Positions 56,501 to 62,993 of a stretch of DNA of 64,000 nt are shown here, in pieces. How positions within the stretch are numbered: position 1 is the stretch's first letter; each line of letters opens with the position of its first letter. The notes under the pieces were generated by a model. The model searched no databases. It saw nothing but the letters and a program-made list of their open reading frames with translations, and was not told the DNA's origin. The position numbers were made by a program, and so were the translations under genes. The stretch is from Chloroflexota bacterium. GTDB taxonomy: Bacteria > Chloroflexota > Anaerolineae > B4-G1 > SLSP01. The DNA lies in assembly GCA_019873645.1 (NCBI GenBank), contig JAIOAX010000010.1:84666-148665 (forward strand). Reading direction: 5' to 3'.

Positions 56501-58477
56501 CGCGGCAATTTTAGCCGTGAAGGTGAGGTAGAGCGATTGCCCGGCCTGAAGCGCCGCCGGGATGGTGAAGATGGGCTTGTTGGGGTTGGTCGCGTTGACA
56601 GAGGGCGTCACCACCGCGCCGTTGACCCGCGCGGTCGGCGCGGGCGTCGCTTCGTAGGTAAAGCCGGCCGGCAGGTACTCGGTAATCACAATCGGTGTGC
56701 CGGTTGCGCCCGTGCCGATGTTCTCAATCTGAATGGTGTAGGCCACCGTTCCGCCAGGCGCAGCGGTGGGCGGATTCACGGATTTGGTCTGCCGCAGATA
56801 CGGCACTAAACCGGAGACGGTGCGTTCCGTCGCCGTGGAGGTAACGGTATCCGAACCGGATTGTCCGGTCGCCGTCATCGTGTTGAGCAAAACGCCCGTG
56901 CCAGAAGCGCGCACCGTCACAACAGCTTTCCAGGATTGTCCCTTTTGCAGCGAGCCGATGACCCAGCGCAGGGGATTCGGCCCGCTGTTTTGCGCCGGCA
57001 CGGCACTGACAAAGGTGACCCCAGCCGGCAACTGGTCGGTCACCACCACATTGGTCAAATCCGTGTTGCCGGCGTTGTAGAGCGAGAGCGTGTACTGATA
57101 ATAGTCGCCCACCTTGACCACATCGCGGGTGGCGGGCTTGCCCACCGCCAGACAGCCGTTGAGCTGCACGCTGTTGGGGTCATAATAGCGCCAGATGTGG
57201 TCTTTGCCGTTATCGTCGCCGCCGGCGTCGCCGCCGAAGGTATCCACGCGCCAGACGGGGCAGCCGGTGGGATCGAGCATCGCGCTAAAGTCATTGACCT
57301 TGAACTTGACCCAGGCGAACTCGGGCGTGTTGAGCGTCAACTGACCGTAAGCAAAGCGGATGGCCTTGGGGCTGGTGTTGTCGGTTTGGGAGGTGGTCGC
57401 CGGGAGTGGATTGCTCGGCGAGAGCGCATAGCCTACATTGCTGGCATCCAACCCGCCGGCAAACTTGCCGAGCGTGGTATCGCCGGGGATGTCGTAGGCA
57501 ATCTGGCTGCCGGGATACTTGATGCGCTGCCAGGGCCCCATCTGGTTGGTTGCCGCATCAATGCAGGCTTTCGAGGGCGCGGCCGTTGGCGAACCGGCGC
57601 AAGAGACGTAATCGGCCAGGTTGAAATCCCACGCATAGCCGCTCTGCGGCCCGGCGACGGCGCTGGCATTGCCCCAGATGGTATTGCCGCGCCCGTTCGA
57701 GTCCACGCGCGGGGTGGCGGGCAAAGAAGTGTCCGTCGTGCCATTGATGCCGAACCCGGCCATCTGCCAGACGTCCCACAGGTTGAGCGGCGCCTGCAGA
57801 GGTGTGCGCCAGCCCACCGTGTCGCCGCTGTTGTTGGTAAGTTTCTTATTGGCAGCGGGGGCGTTTGTATAACTCCCGTAAGCCGTCTCCGGCGCGGTGG
57901 AGTAGAAAATACCCAGGTCGCCGTAGACACCGGGCAGCGTGCCGTTGTTGACGTTGGCCGCGTTGACCAGGTTGGCGGTCACGCCGGCGATATTAGGCCC
58001 GCGGCTGATGCCGGTCAAATCCACCGTTGGGCCGCCGCCGGCGCCCACGTTAGGCATCAACGCCTGGCCCTTGGCGGGAATTTTGTCATAGCCGGTGATG
58101 CCATCGGCGGCCGCATCGCCGGGAATCAGAAAGGCCGCGTCTATCACCTGCGCGCCGTTGGGAATGTAGAAGGTGGTGTAGCCGCCCACGCCGGTCGTGG
58201 TGCCGTTGTCGGGGACGGCCTTGATGACCAGGCCGATTTCATCGCCGACCTGGATCAGCGGCGTGCCGGGTGTCCAGCCGCCGGCAATGCGCGCGTCGAG
58301 CATTGCCTGCGTGTCGGGATCGAAGAAGACATAGACGGCGCTGGCATCCAGGTTGTGCGCTGCAACGGGCTGGGTGGTATCGAAGATACCGTTGGGCAAC
58401 AGCATGCTGACAACAATCATTAACGAGGTTAAGCTCTTAATGATCCAGCTTACAACGCTCGCATTGCGCTTTTTCAT
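44510..58477 (-). CDS. Giant secreted SdrD-B/DUF11/Kelch/PKD protein with LPLV tag (4655 aa)
   Basis: A signal peptide (to ~40) is followed by an unrecognised N-terminal domain (~45-450), two DUF11-like domains (~455-690), SdrD-B modules 1-3 (~692-1030), a DUF11-like stretch, and a Kelch-like propeller of about six blades (~1230-1505, repeated FWRYNVASNTWTAM). SdrD-B modules 4-10 (~1664-2452), three DUF11 domains (~2456-2830), a galactose-binding-like domain, a PKD domain (~3010-3085) and eleven more SdrD-B modules (~3122-4531) come next. A Fn3-like domain ends in TFTVFLPLVFRQE. Modules 12-17 and 18-22 repeat the six-type order of the first giant; the last copy lacks the sixth type. GAGGAG precedes ATG 58477. 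Frame intact across 14 kb. Likely a surface fibre or adhesin. Confidence 0.9.
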   Translation of the reverse strand: MKKRNASVVSWIIKSLTSLMIVVSMLLPNGIFDTTQPVAAHNLDASAVYVFFDPDTQAMLDARIAGGWTPGTPLIQVGDEIGLVIKAVPDNGTTTGVGGYTTFYIPNGAQVIDAAFLIPGDAAADGITGYDKIPAKGQALMPNVGAGGGPTVDLTGISRGPNIAGVTANLVNAANVNNGTLPGVYGDLGIFYSTAPETAYGSYTNAPAANKKLTNNSGDTVGWRTPLQAPLNLWDVWQMAGFGINGTTDTSLPATPRVDSNGRGNTIWGNASAVAGPQSGYAWDFNLADYVSCAGSPTAAPSKACIDAATNQMGPWQRIKYPGSQIAYDIPGDTTLGKFAGGLDASNVGYALSPSNPLPATTSQTDNTSPKAIRFAYGQLTLNTPEFAWVKFKVNDFSAMLDPTGCPVWRVDTFGGDAGGDDNGKDHIWRYYDPNSVQLNGCLAVGKPATRDVVKVGDYYQYTLSLYNAGNTDLTNVVVTDQLPAGVTFVSAVPAQNSGPNPLRWVIGSLQKGQSWKAVVTVRASGTGVLLNTMTATGQSGSDTVTSTATERTVSGLVPYLRQTKSVNPPTAAPGGTVAYTIQIENIGTGATGTPIVITEYLPAGFTYEATPAPTARVNGAVVTPSVNATNPNKPIFTIPAALQAGQSLYLTFTAKIAASQAPGAYCNSYTSSTPVNQTTGALACVTVAGGKIGDFIWRDWDGDGMQNAGEEGIAGVKVYIDSNNNGSWESGEPYAITDANGAYYFPGLTAGTYVVRVDPTTLPANHTQTGDPDATKDNAHTVTLVTDQQYLTADFGYKPTGTASIGDKVFEDIANDGTFTSGVDSGIPNVTVWLYEDSNANGVIDAGDALVATTQTNSVGDYLFSNLAAGYNYLVKVDKNDADIQTYFNAKYGAGTPYQLSTAEVIASPNLSGADLDNDFGFWRSLPASIGDQLFVDANRNGMYDAGETPLANVTVTLYRDGLPVATTVSGPDGKYLFSNLGPGNYKVVVDTHDADLPAGLFATVTEYTKVLAAGENYLTADFPFVNGLTKTVDKAYATTGETLNFTLKPYYPGSGLLTNVRIIDPLPTGVTFGSANAGGTYGAYTPLPAVPGHDDGPPVLDTALSVSTNYVVKGGAVNVTLNVKSSVAATAVSPTPIEVSGGTATCTGPTPASANVPAGGTGVNFAWTCTLHDVGEYVFSAGAANATTSWPDASSASVLSSPGGGPNVVTWNLGSNAPGVPGETLISGFPAGVYAFRGGNTREFSKYTLSNNAWSAKAQPTNGIEKGGSLTVDPATHIIYALEGNSKWFYKYDIATNTWTRLADTAANVNEGGAAQYLSVGGTKYVYALLGGSNLFSRYNVASNTWTAMATTPANVKKGGALTTDGTNLYALQGDRKTGFWRYNVASNTWTALASTPGNVGWGGSLTYVGGYIYALQGDGKTGFWRYDIATNTWTAMAATPGAVADGGALTTDGTYIYALQGKTLAFWRYNPATNTWSTMTPANFTGNVGQGGALVYDAGVTPTGRFTTLTARPSLVSTGDSIKLTFRIESSTAVNDVTPGTLAQTATGGASASCGSPTLVSTDDDIANINDPVIYEWTCAVTPGTSPGSLTFSVNATGSGPTSFPTATSRRVIVSPVLTYQATVAAGAPAVIRNTGILAETSGAIGTLPSNTTETATSASIGDFVWADTDSDGVQDTGELGLAGVKVYVDSNANGVWDAGEPYDITDATGAYRIFGLSAGTYTVRTDPATYPAGYLPTTAPSLSVTLSAGQQYSAADFGLNVGTGQIGDTIWLDADKDGVQDSGETPLPGIGVTLEIKFGSTWYPVATTTTDADGKYLFANLVKGDYRVTVNPNSPVTSPYGGSYTLGSAMTPTYDKDGGTASPNGVTEVTLVSNSSVVTDVDFGYRWAGSIAGTTWYDTDADGNRDETNCSGAPCGAPGSSIVLYLVNADGSYTILDVFETSTGHYDYLFANLPPGNYVVGASEQEVPAPSGSPNAGQVGTMVFTTPDHYAVPLSAGQTVTDKNFGFVEAALLEGTLFHDVNSSAFLDAGEPGLYAILITLTGYDSNGNPVHQTTTTDANGEYRFLVPAGTYTISYNPADVAAAFPGLTLATTPTSLTVSAETGHEVTDLNFGVDNSGVIGDRVWNDADGDGIQDTGEVGLPGVTVNLYQGATLLATTVTDASGAYQFTGLADGTYTVKVDSTTVPAGFTQTYDNYSPTNDHTGQATVSGGGTNLTADFGYHNPTSYSISGNVFNDLGTIGAKDGADVGLSGITVYLYDATGTTVIATTVTDGSGNYIFPGIPNGSYLVKVDTTTLPSRAFVETYESDTSINNAIAVTVAGAPSANNDFGFHAYLGSINGSVCVSVGTGPNVGNGICNSGEPLVENVTITLIGAGPDGLLGTADDTTASTTTNSSGYYEFTNLIPGLYQVVKTNPPNTTGVADYDGGNPDNITVNLAAGQTAGGRDFEVDGGADLAVTKSDGLTTVTSPQNGVVYTIVVVNNGIIPAENVVLNDTVGANLTYVSSDCGMTGSGPYVWTIGTLDVGESRTCHVTVNVASGLSDGTTVTNYANATTTTYEPNITNNEQADIDTVQSTPAPDLQITKTDGQTQVLAGASLAYTINYKNVGNADAANVVIVDTLPANVDYVSSSPSGTYDSGNHTVTWSLGSVAQGADANITLNVTVKNTLLPGAVVLNRVSITTSDTDRNPLDNTAVDSDIVVAPYVVLEKSVSGPAYVGAELTYSIRWENNSSDTANDVVITDVLPDNTSLVAGSITGGGTYDSGTRTITWNLGNQDPGAFGTVSFKVTVLSNVSSSAVNQTAPTLSTESGSGSVTITSTTAARTSLPWCATGDCLTYRGRFLDTNPVPPTGWNDNPRATRFDETGWSQPIAASTAEYFYWMSASDLNAQWTTVNDTGLTYPNYTYFRQMFCLPLNAVPQSASLSLAGDDISTIYLNGILLGQHQGAGSYSTFSGAGALQSGINLLAVQLINNTHNGHPTLGGEDHSGLLFNLQASYSSLRPFAYAPAMTLAGQSVTIQVDENALGGRTPYYYRYDWGDGTITDYTENLTSDSHTYNTPGVYIATVTARAQYGCTGSDQVVITVLPATGKILGNTAHVAYQNTAGKAYSGQSGAGILLSMGAVTGFVYTDVNGDGIYTAGVDSPASGVSVRIVDGYGVEHTGVTGVDGNYTINEVGTGYATVTLVNPPAGVQTQGTNPTTGVLVTAGQTTFEEYNGFYRPTAIGNHVWLDENGNGIQDAGEPGIPNVTVQLWDSTHTTLLATTVTDAEGNYVFKNVPPGTYQVDVLDTSLPTGLVHSAIPGGTGDFTNKADPYSVTIAAGQENVTADFGYNWAPSADVTGNANTGAIGDRVWSDADGDGVQDPGELGLSGVTVELWYDSNDDGIIDALYASTTTDATGHYVFDNLPAGIYIVKVTAGVTGYTQTGDPDGTLDGMTTQPIVLAPGDVYVNADLGYQPGAGMTAAIGDTVWFDANANGAQDAGEPGIAGVTVALIADLNGNGVWDAGEPILATDTTDASGGYQFTGVPVGGNYLVWVNDTAAVLGGLAPSYDSDGTSTPNISAVSALPASGNATQDFGYKPFNQTTGGGLIGDTIFLDRNGNDTADPGEGLEGVTVRLYASDGTTVLATTVTDENGRYAFAGLPAGTYIVKVDTATLPAGLSNTYDPDGGTAHQSTVTLAAGEIVLTQDFGYQGTNSVSGTLWTDTNANGSMDAGETTYFAGVTVALYDSNGNVVATTVTDSSGDYTFDNLPNGTYTVKVTDEANVLDGYWHSLGTANTNNNSQSDPLSVTLTGGTSITYADFGYYRVAASLGDFVWEDDGDGIQETGEPGVAGVRVTLTIVWPGGGTTRLSTLTDANGTYTFGNLLLDEQMDGSGTGEPTFYVSVGIPAGYLPTSTDQGGNDALDSDPHGGIVATVTQGATNNTYDFGLLPRPGAIGDRVWLDANGNGAQDTGEAGIANVKVELYSGASLVATTYTDANGNYLFPNVAPGTYSVKVDSTTLPAGLAANPTYDEDGLDTAHTSAVTLLPGQEYATADFGYNWTPPIASSTGAIGDRIWIDADGDGKQDANEAGLAGVTVELWWDSNSDGTIDALKTSTTTGPDGRYIFDDLAAGAYEVRVTAPGGYTQTGDPDAPGAACTTCDNKTNKIPLTTGQVLVTADFGYKPDVGVGATIGDTIWLDANANATQDAGEPGIPGVTVALIRDTNGNGAWDAGEPIIAATVTDANGQYTFTGIPVADGAGTDDYLVWVNDTANVLSGLAPTYDSNGIGTPNISAVSNLTSAGNDAQDFGYKPAAQTPTGGLIGDTIFLDRDNSGGYTAGEGLEGVIVRLYTDSNADGNYDPGEPLLAQAVTDENGNYYFANLPAGDYVIVVDTTSLPAGLTNTVDPDTSDSPLNESGVTLTAGEIKLDQDFGYQGTNTISGTLWVDTNANGYLDASEAGRLAGVTLALYDANGNVVATATTDNDGNYSFNYLPNGTYTVRVTDQQNVLSGYTHTLGAVNTDSHSQSAPLPVALSGNTSISYADFGYRPPYQPTAITLADFTAAPQGNAILVTWETAAELDNAGFNLYRSETPEGPYTLLNDTLIPPQFPGEVIGGVYTWLDTEVQPGVTYFYKLEDIDRQGVSTFHGPVTVTARAATSAPTFTVFLPLVFRQE

Positions 58478-58857
58478 TTCCGACTCCTCATAAAAATCTT
58501 GTTACAGTAATTTGTATGATATGTATTATTTATATCATCTTATATAATCATACTATAAACTAACCAAAAGTCAAGAAATTCGCCTCCTGCCGATAGAAGT
58601 GTTAAAATCTGATAACCTTGCGCTCAGTCGAAAAGGATAAACGAAGAAGGAGAAGCATCCTTAATCAATGCAATCGAAAATGTGGGGCGTTCGTCTTGTT
58701 AAGTTATTTGAGCGAAAAGTCTATCTTTATTATAATATAAGTTCCACAAAAGCGAAGTGACACTTGTAATTTCTGGTTATTTTTGACGTTGTCCGGTTTG
58801 GCCTTAGAATGGCAGGGTTAGCGTTTTCATCCTACAGTGCAAGGAGCATGAATCACC
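58478..58857. other. 380-nt divergent promoter region
   Basis: No gene seen. The left part (58501-58560) is very AT-rich with several TATAAT-like words and should hold the leftward promoter of the giant gene. The 11-bp repeats seen upstream of the first giant were not found here. Confidence 0.5.
58783..58810 (+). promoter_or_regulatory. Candidate argH promoter
   Basis: TTGACG (58783-58788) and TAGAAT (58805-58810) with a 16-bp spacer, 48 nt upstream of the argH start. Confidence 0.45.
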
Positions 58858-60231
58858 ATGAGTAAACTCTGGGGCGGACGTTTTGACAAACCGACCGACA
58901 CCCTTTTGGAGCGTTTCAACGCCTCCATCGGCTTCGACTGGCGGCTGTATGCGGCGGACATCGCGGGTAGCATCGCCTACGCGCGGGCGTTGGAGCGCGT
59001 CGGCATCCTCACCACAGACGAAGCGATGGCGATTGTGGACGGTCTTCAAGCGGTCAAAGCCGAATTCGACGCCGGCACATTCACCATTTTGCCTTCCGAC
59101 GAAGATATCCACACCGCCGTCGAGCGCCGTCTGGGCGAACGCATCGGCGCGCCGGCGGGCAAGCTGCACACAGGCCGCAGCCGCAACGACCAGGTCGCCA
59201 CAGATGTCCGGCTATACCTGCTGGGGCAGATTCCCGTGCTGCGCGACCATGTCCGGGGGTTGCAGCGCGCGCTGGTGGACAAGGCCGAAGCGCACCTTGG
59301 CGTGCTGATGCCCGGCTATACCCACCTCCAACCCGCGCAGCCGATCTTGTTCTCCCATTGGCTGATGAGCTTCTTCTGGATGTTGCAGCGCGATGTCGAA
59401 CGGCTGGACGATCTGACCAGGCGCGTCGCTGTGCTGCCGTTGGGCAGTGCGGCGCTGGCGGGCAACCCCTTCGGCATTGACCGCGACGCGCTGGCCGCCG
59501 AGCTGGGCTTTGCGCGCCTCAGCGAGAACAGCCTCGACGCCGTCTCCGACCGCGACTGCATCGCCGAGCTGCTCTTCTGGGCCGCGCTGTTGCAAACGCA
59601 CCTCAGCCGCCTCGCCGAGGACCTCATCCTCTACGCGACGGCGGAGTTCGGCTTTGTGGAATTGGACGACGCCTACAGCACCGGCTCCAGCATCATGCCG
59701 CAGAAGAAGAACCCCGATTCGCTCGAACTGGCGCGCGGCAAGACCGGGCGCGTGGTCGGCAACCTCGTCGCACTGCTGACGACGCTCAAGGGCTTGCCCA
59801 GCTCCTACGACAAGGACTTGCAGGAAGACAAAGAGCCGCTGTTTGACACGCTGGACACGCTGGAACTTGAGCTGCCCATCGTGGCCGGTGTGATCCGCAC
59901 GCTGCGCATCCACCCGGAGCGCATGGCGGCCGCGCTACGCGACGACCTGCTGGCGACGGAACTGGCGGATTACCTGGTGCGCCAGGGTGTGCCGTTTCGT
60001 CAGGGGCATCACATCGTCGGGCAGGCCGTGCGGCTCGCCGGAGAGCGAGGCTGCGGTCTACGCGACCTCACTGTGGACGACTACCGCTCCCTCTCCCCAT
60101 ACTTCGGCGACGATGTGCATGGTGTCCTCGACTTCCGCCGTGCGATCGAGCAACGTTCCGTGCCCGGCGGCACGGCGACGGCGGCGGTCAAGGCGCAGAT
60201 TGAGGCAGCCAAAGCGCTTTTGGGTGAATGA
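58858..60231 (+). CDS. argH: Argininosuccinate lyase
   Basis: A 457-aa enzyme of the fumarase/aspartase superfamily that splits argininosuccinate to arginine and fumarate. It starts MSKLWGGRFDKPTD; HTGRSRNDQVATD, TPLQ-like GYTHLQPAQP and the signature GSSIMPQKKNPD (catalytic Ser near residue 278) are present. AAGGAGCATGAATCACC precedes ATG 58858. Its stop overlaps the next start (ATGA). No other arginine genes are in the window. Confidence 0.96.
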   Translation: MSKLWGGRFDKPTDTLLERFNASIGFDWRLYAADIAGSIAYARALERVGILTTDEAMAIVDGLQAVKAEFDAGTFTILPSDEDIHTAVERRLGERIGAPAGKLHTGRSRNDQVATDVRLYLLGQIPVLRDHVRGLQRALVDKAEAHLGVLMPGYTHLQPAQPILFSHWLMSFFWMLQRDVERLDDLTRRVAVLPLGSAALAGNPFGIDRDALAAELGFARLSENSLDAVSDRDCIAELLFWAALLQTHLSRLAEDLILYATAEFGFVELDDAYSTGSSIMPQKKNPDSLELARGKTGRVVGNLVALLTTLKGLPSSYDKDLQEDKEPLFDTLDTLELELPIVAGVIRTLRIHPERMAAALRDDLLATELADYLVRQGVPFRQGHHIVGQAVRLAGERGCGLRDLTVDDYRSLSPYFGDDVHGVLDFRRAIEQRSVPGGTATAAVKAQIEAAKALLGE

Positions 60232-60620
60232 ACCAGCGAATCGGTTACGTCGCTCTTTTGGTACGGGACTATGATGAAGCGCTGGCCTTTTACACCGGCG
60301 TTCTCGGTTTCGATCTGATCGAGGATACCGCGTTAGGCGGCGGCAAACGCTGGGTGCTCGTCGCGCCGCCGGGGAATGGCGGAACGTGCCTGCTGCTCGC
60401 CAAGGCGACGACGCCGGAGCAGATAGCGCGCATCGGCGATCAAACCGGCGGACGCGTGTTCCTGTTCTTGCACACCGACGACTTCTGGCGCGACTATCAC
60501 GCGTTGCGGGCGCGCGGGCTTCAGTTCACCGAAGAACCGCGCCGGGAATCCTATGGCACCGTCGCCATTTTCGTAGACCTCTACGGAAACCGGTGGGATT
60601 TGTTGGAGCTGAAAACGTAA
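60228..60620 (+). CDS. VOC-superfamily (glyoxalase-like) protein
   Basis: A 130-aa single VOC protein: RIGYVALLVRDYDEALAFYTGVLGF at the N-terminus, HTDDFWRDYHALRARGLQF in the second repeat, and VAIFVDLYGNRWDLLEL at the end. VOC proteins bind a metal and act as glyoxalases, dioxygenases or resistance proteins; the first-position His is not obvious, so activity is uncertain. Translation is probably coupled to argH through the ATGA overlap. Confidence 0.87.
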   Translation: MNQRIGYVALLVRDYDEALAFYTGVLGFDLIEDTALGGGKRWVLVAPPGNGGTCLLLAKATTPEQIARIGDQTGGRVFLFLHTDDFWRDYHALRARGLQFTEEPRRESYGTVAIFVDLYGNRWDLLELKT

Positions 60621-60691
60621 ACTTGACAGGAGATTCTAAGCCCTTAGAATGGGGGAATATTCATCCATAACTTATCAAGGAGGCTATACGC

Positions 60692-61870
60692 ATGGACATT
60701 TTCGAGAAGTGTGGGCTATTTACAGCCGCCAACGATGTGCGTAAAAGTGGACTTTATCCTTACTTTATCCCCCTGACCAACAACGAAGGCTCCGAGGCGC
60801 GGATCGGCGATCACCACCTCATCATGATCGGTTCCAACAACTACCTGGGATTGACGACGCACCCCAAAGTCCGTCAGGCGGCCCTGGATGCCGTCAGAAT
60901 GTATGGCACCAGTTGTACCGGCTCGCGTTTCCTCAACGGCACGCTGGAGATGCATCTGGAATTGGAACGCCGCCTTGCTGAATGGGTGGGCAAGGAGCGC
61001 GCGCTGGTGTTCAGCACCGGCTATCAGGTCAACGTGGGCGTGATTTCGGCGCTCGTGGCACGGGACGATTTTGCCATCACCGACAAAGACGATCACGCCA
61101 GCATCGTGGACGGGTGTCGGCTCTCTTTTGGGACGATGAAGCGCTTCCCGCATAACGACTTAGAGGGCCTGGAACGGGTGCTGGCTTCGCTGCCCGAAAG
61201 GGGCGGGCGGCTGGTCATCGTGGACGGCGTTTACAGCATGGGCGGCGACATTGCGCCGCTGCCGGAGATGATCGCCGTATGCAAAAAATACGGCGCACGG
61301 TTGATGGTGGACGACGCCCACTCCATCGGCGTCCTCGGCGGCGGGCGGGGAACGGCGGCGGAGTTCGGCGTGACCAAGGACGTGGACCTGATTATGGGGA
61401 CGTTCAGCAAGTCATTCGCTTCGCTCGGCGGCTTCATCGCGGGCGACGATGGCGTCATTGACTACATTCAGCACCACGCGCGCTCGTTGATCTTCAGCGC
61501 CAGCATCCCCCCGGCCAATGCCGCTGCCGCGATGGCCGCCCTGGAGATCATGCACGAGGAGCCGGAGCGCATTCAACGGTTGAATGAAATCGGCGCGTAC
61601 ATGCGACGGCGCTTCCGTGAGCTGGGCTTCAACATCGGCGCGACCCAAACGCCCATCATCCCCGTTGTGATCGGCGAAGACTTCAAGGCCTTGCAGTTCT
61701 GGAAGGCGCTCTTTGACAATGGCGTTTACACCAACGTCGTGCTGCCGCCGGCCGTCCCCCAGGATCAGACCTTGCTGCGCACCAGCTACATGGCGACGCA
61801 TACCGACGAGCAACTGGAGAGGGTGCTCCATATCTTTGAGAAGGTGGGGAGAGAGCTGGGGGTGATTTAG
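60692..61870 (+). CDS. Alpha-oxoamine synthase, resembling serine palmitoyltransferase
   Basis: A 392-aa PLP enzyme. SNNYLGLTTHPKVRQAA, GTSCTGSRFLNGTLEMHLELE, DDAHSIGVLG and GTFSKSFASLGGFIAG (PLP-binding Lys240) define the alpha-oxoamine synthase family (KBL, BioF, ALAS, SPT). The N-terminal GLYPYFIPL and the GSRFLNGTLEMHLELERRLAE segment recall Bacteroides-type serine palmitoyltransferase more than KBL or BioF from memory. If so, it would make 3-ketosphinganine from serine and an acyl thioester. No biotin, threonine or sphingolipid genes are adjacent, so the substrate is open. AAGGAGG precedes ATG 60692. Confidence 0.85.
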   Translation: MDIFEKCGLFTAANDVRKSGLYPYFIPLTNNEGSEARIGDHHLIMIGSNNYLGLTTHPKVRQAALDAVRMYGTSCTGSRFLNGTLEMHLELERRLAEWVGKERALVFSTGYQVNVGVISALVARDDFAITDKDDHASIVDGCRLSFGTMKRFPHNDLEGLERVLASLPERGGRLVIVDGVYSMGGDIAPLPEMIAVCKKYGARLMVDDAHSIGVLGGGRGTAAEFGVTKDVDLIMGTFSKSFASLGGFIAGDDGVIDYIQHHARSLIFSASIPPANAAAAMAALEIMHEEPERIQRLNEIGAYMRRRFRELGFNIGATQTPIIPVVIGEDFKALQFWKALFDNGVYTNVVLPPAVPQDQTLLRTSYMATHTDEQLERVLHIFEKVGRELGVI

Positions 61871-61905
61871 CAGTCAGCGGTCAGCTTTCAGCTACCAGCC
61901 GTCAG
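61871..61905. repeat. Heptamer array (cagtcag family)
   Basis: Five 7-mers: cagtcag, cggtcag, ctttcag, ctaccag, ccgtcag, starting at the first base after the stop codon of the oxoamine synthase gene. Confidence 0.7.
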
Positions 61906-61964
61906 GAATTGGCGATTGGGCTTACGGGCGAGGGGCCGGGGGAGTTCTCCGGCCTGTTTTTGTG

Positions 61965-62990
61965 TCAGGGGAGTTGTGTGAGTGCCCAGGCGGCGTGCTC
62001 GCGGACCAGCGGGGCGGGGTGGTTTGCGGCGGCTTGCTGTAATACGGGACGCGCCGCCGGATCGTGAAGATTGCCCAATACCACAGCCGCATTGCGTGCC
62101 AGACCCTGCCAGGTGGCGCGCCAGAGCGGCGTGTGGCGAAAACGCATGCGGAAGTCAGTTTCACGCATGGTCAGCAGCTCTATCAGATCAAGTGTAGCTG
62201 TAGGCGGCGCGGGCATGGATTCGTGAATCGCCAGCGGTTTGCGGTTCCAAGGGCACACCTCCTGGCACACATCACAGCCGAAAATCCATGCGCCAAGCAA
62301 AGAGCGCAGTTCCGGCGGGATGGCGCCGCGATGTTCTATGGTAAGGTAGGCGATGCAACGTCGCGCATCCACTACCTGCGGCGCAACCAGCGCGCCGGTC
62401 GGGCAGGCTTCCAGGCAGCGCATGCAGTGACCGCAATGGGGAAGCCGCCGTGCCGGCGACGGCTCCAGCTCAAGTCCCAGGAGCGCGACGCCCAGGAACA
62501 GATACGATCCCAGACGCGAATGGATCAGATTGGCGTTTTTGCCTATCCAACCCAGCCCCGCAGCCCGCGCCCACGCTCTTTCCAGAACCGGGCCGGTGTC
62601 CACATAACAACGATAGGGGAAGGGGCCATGCATTGCCGTGAGGCGTTGCACCAGCGTCTCTAAATCGCGCAGCAGCCATTGATGGTAGTCCGCGCCCCAG
62701 GCATAGCGTGAGACGCGCCCATGCAAGGGGGAGAGTGATGGGTGAGGCGCGCTTGCGTAAGGGGCCGCAACAACCAATACCGTATGTGTCTCTGGGAGAA
62801 TGATGCGGGGATCGGCGCGGCGTTCCACAGCATCCGGGCGCGTCAGATAGGTCATGTCTGCGGCATAGCCATGCGCCAGCCAATCTTGATATGCGGCCCA
62901 GGTTGGGGTGGGGCCAACCTGGGCCGCGCCGACCGCAGCAATCGTTAAATCGTCGGTCAAAAGCTCAAAAGCCCGTGCCTCTATACGCAC
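61965..62990 (-). CDS. queG: Epoxyqueuosine reductase
   Basis: A 341-aa cobalamin and iron-sulfur enzyme performing the last step of queuosine synthesis in tRNA. The active-site segment YVDTGPVLERAWA, WIGKNANLIH, and two [4Fe-4S] motifs CGHCMRCLEACPTGA and CDVCQEVCPWNRK are intact; a short HEAT-like C-terminus follows. The start is GTG at 62990 with AAGGA directly abutting it, three bases from the upstream gene. It completes a set with the VUT transporter and tgt in this window. Confidence 0.95.
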   Translation of the reverse strand: MRIEARAFELLTDDLTIAAVGAAQVGPTPTWAAYQDWLAHGYAADMTYLTRPDAVERRADPRIILPETHTVLVVAAPYASAPHPSLSPLHGRVSRYAWGADYHQWLLRDLETLVQRLTAMHGPFPYRCYVDTGPVLERAWARAAGLGWIGKNANLIHSRLGSYLFLGVALLGLELEPSPARRLPHCGHCMRCLEACPTGALVAPQVVDARRCIAYLTIEHRGAIPPELRSLLGAWIFGCDVCQEVCPWNRKPLAIHESMPAPPTATLDLIELLTMRETDFRMRFRHTPLWRATWQGLARNAAVVLGNLHDPAARPVLQQAAANHPAPLVREHAAWALTQLP

Positions 62991-62993
62991 TCC

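Noticed and set aside
56861..58423. A 520-aa plus-strand open frame opposite the N-terminus of the second giant
   Set aside because: Antisense shadow caused by high G+C third positions; the minus-strand frame has a signal peptide and ribosome-binding site.
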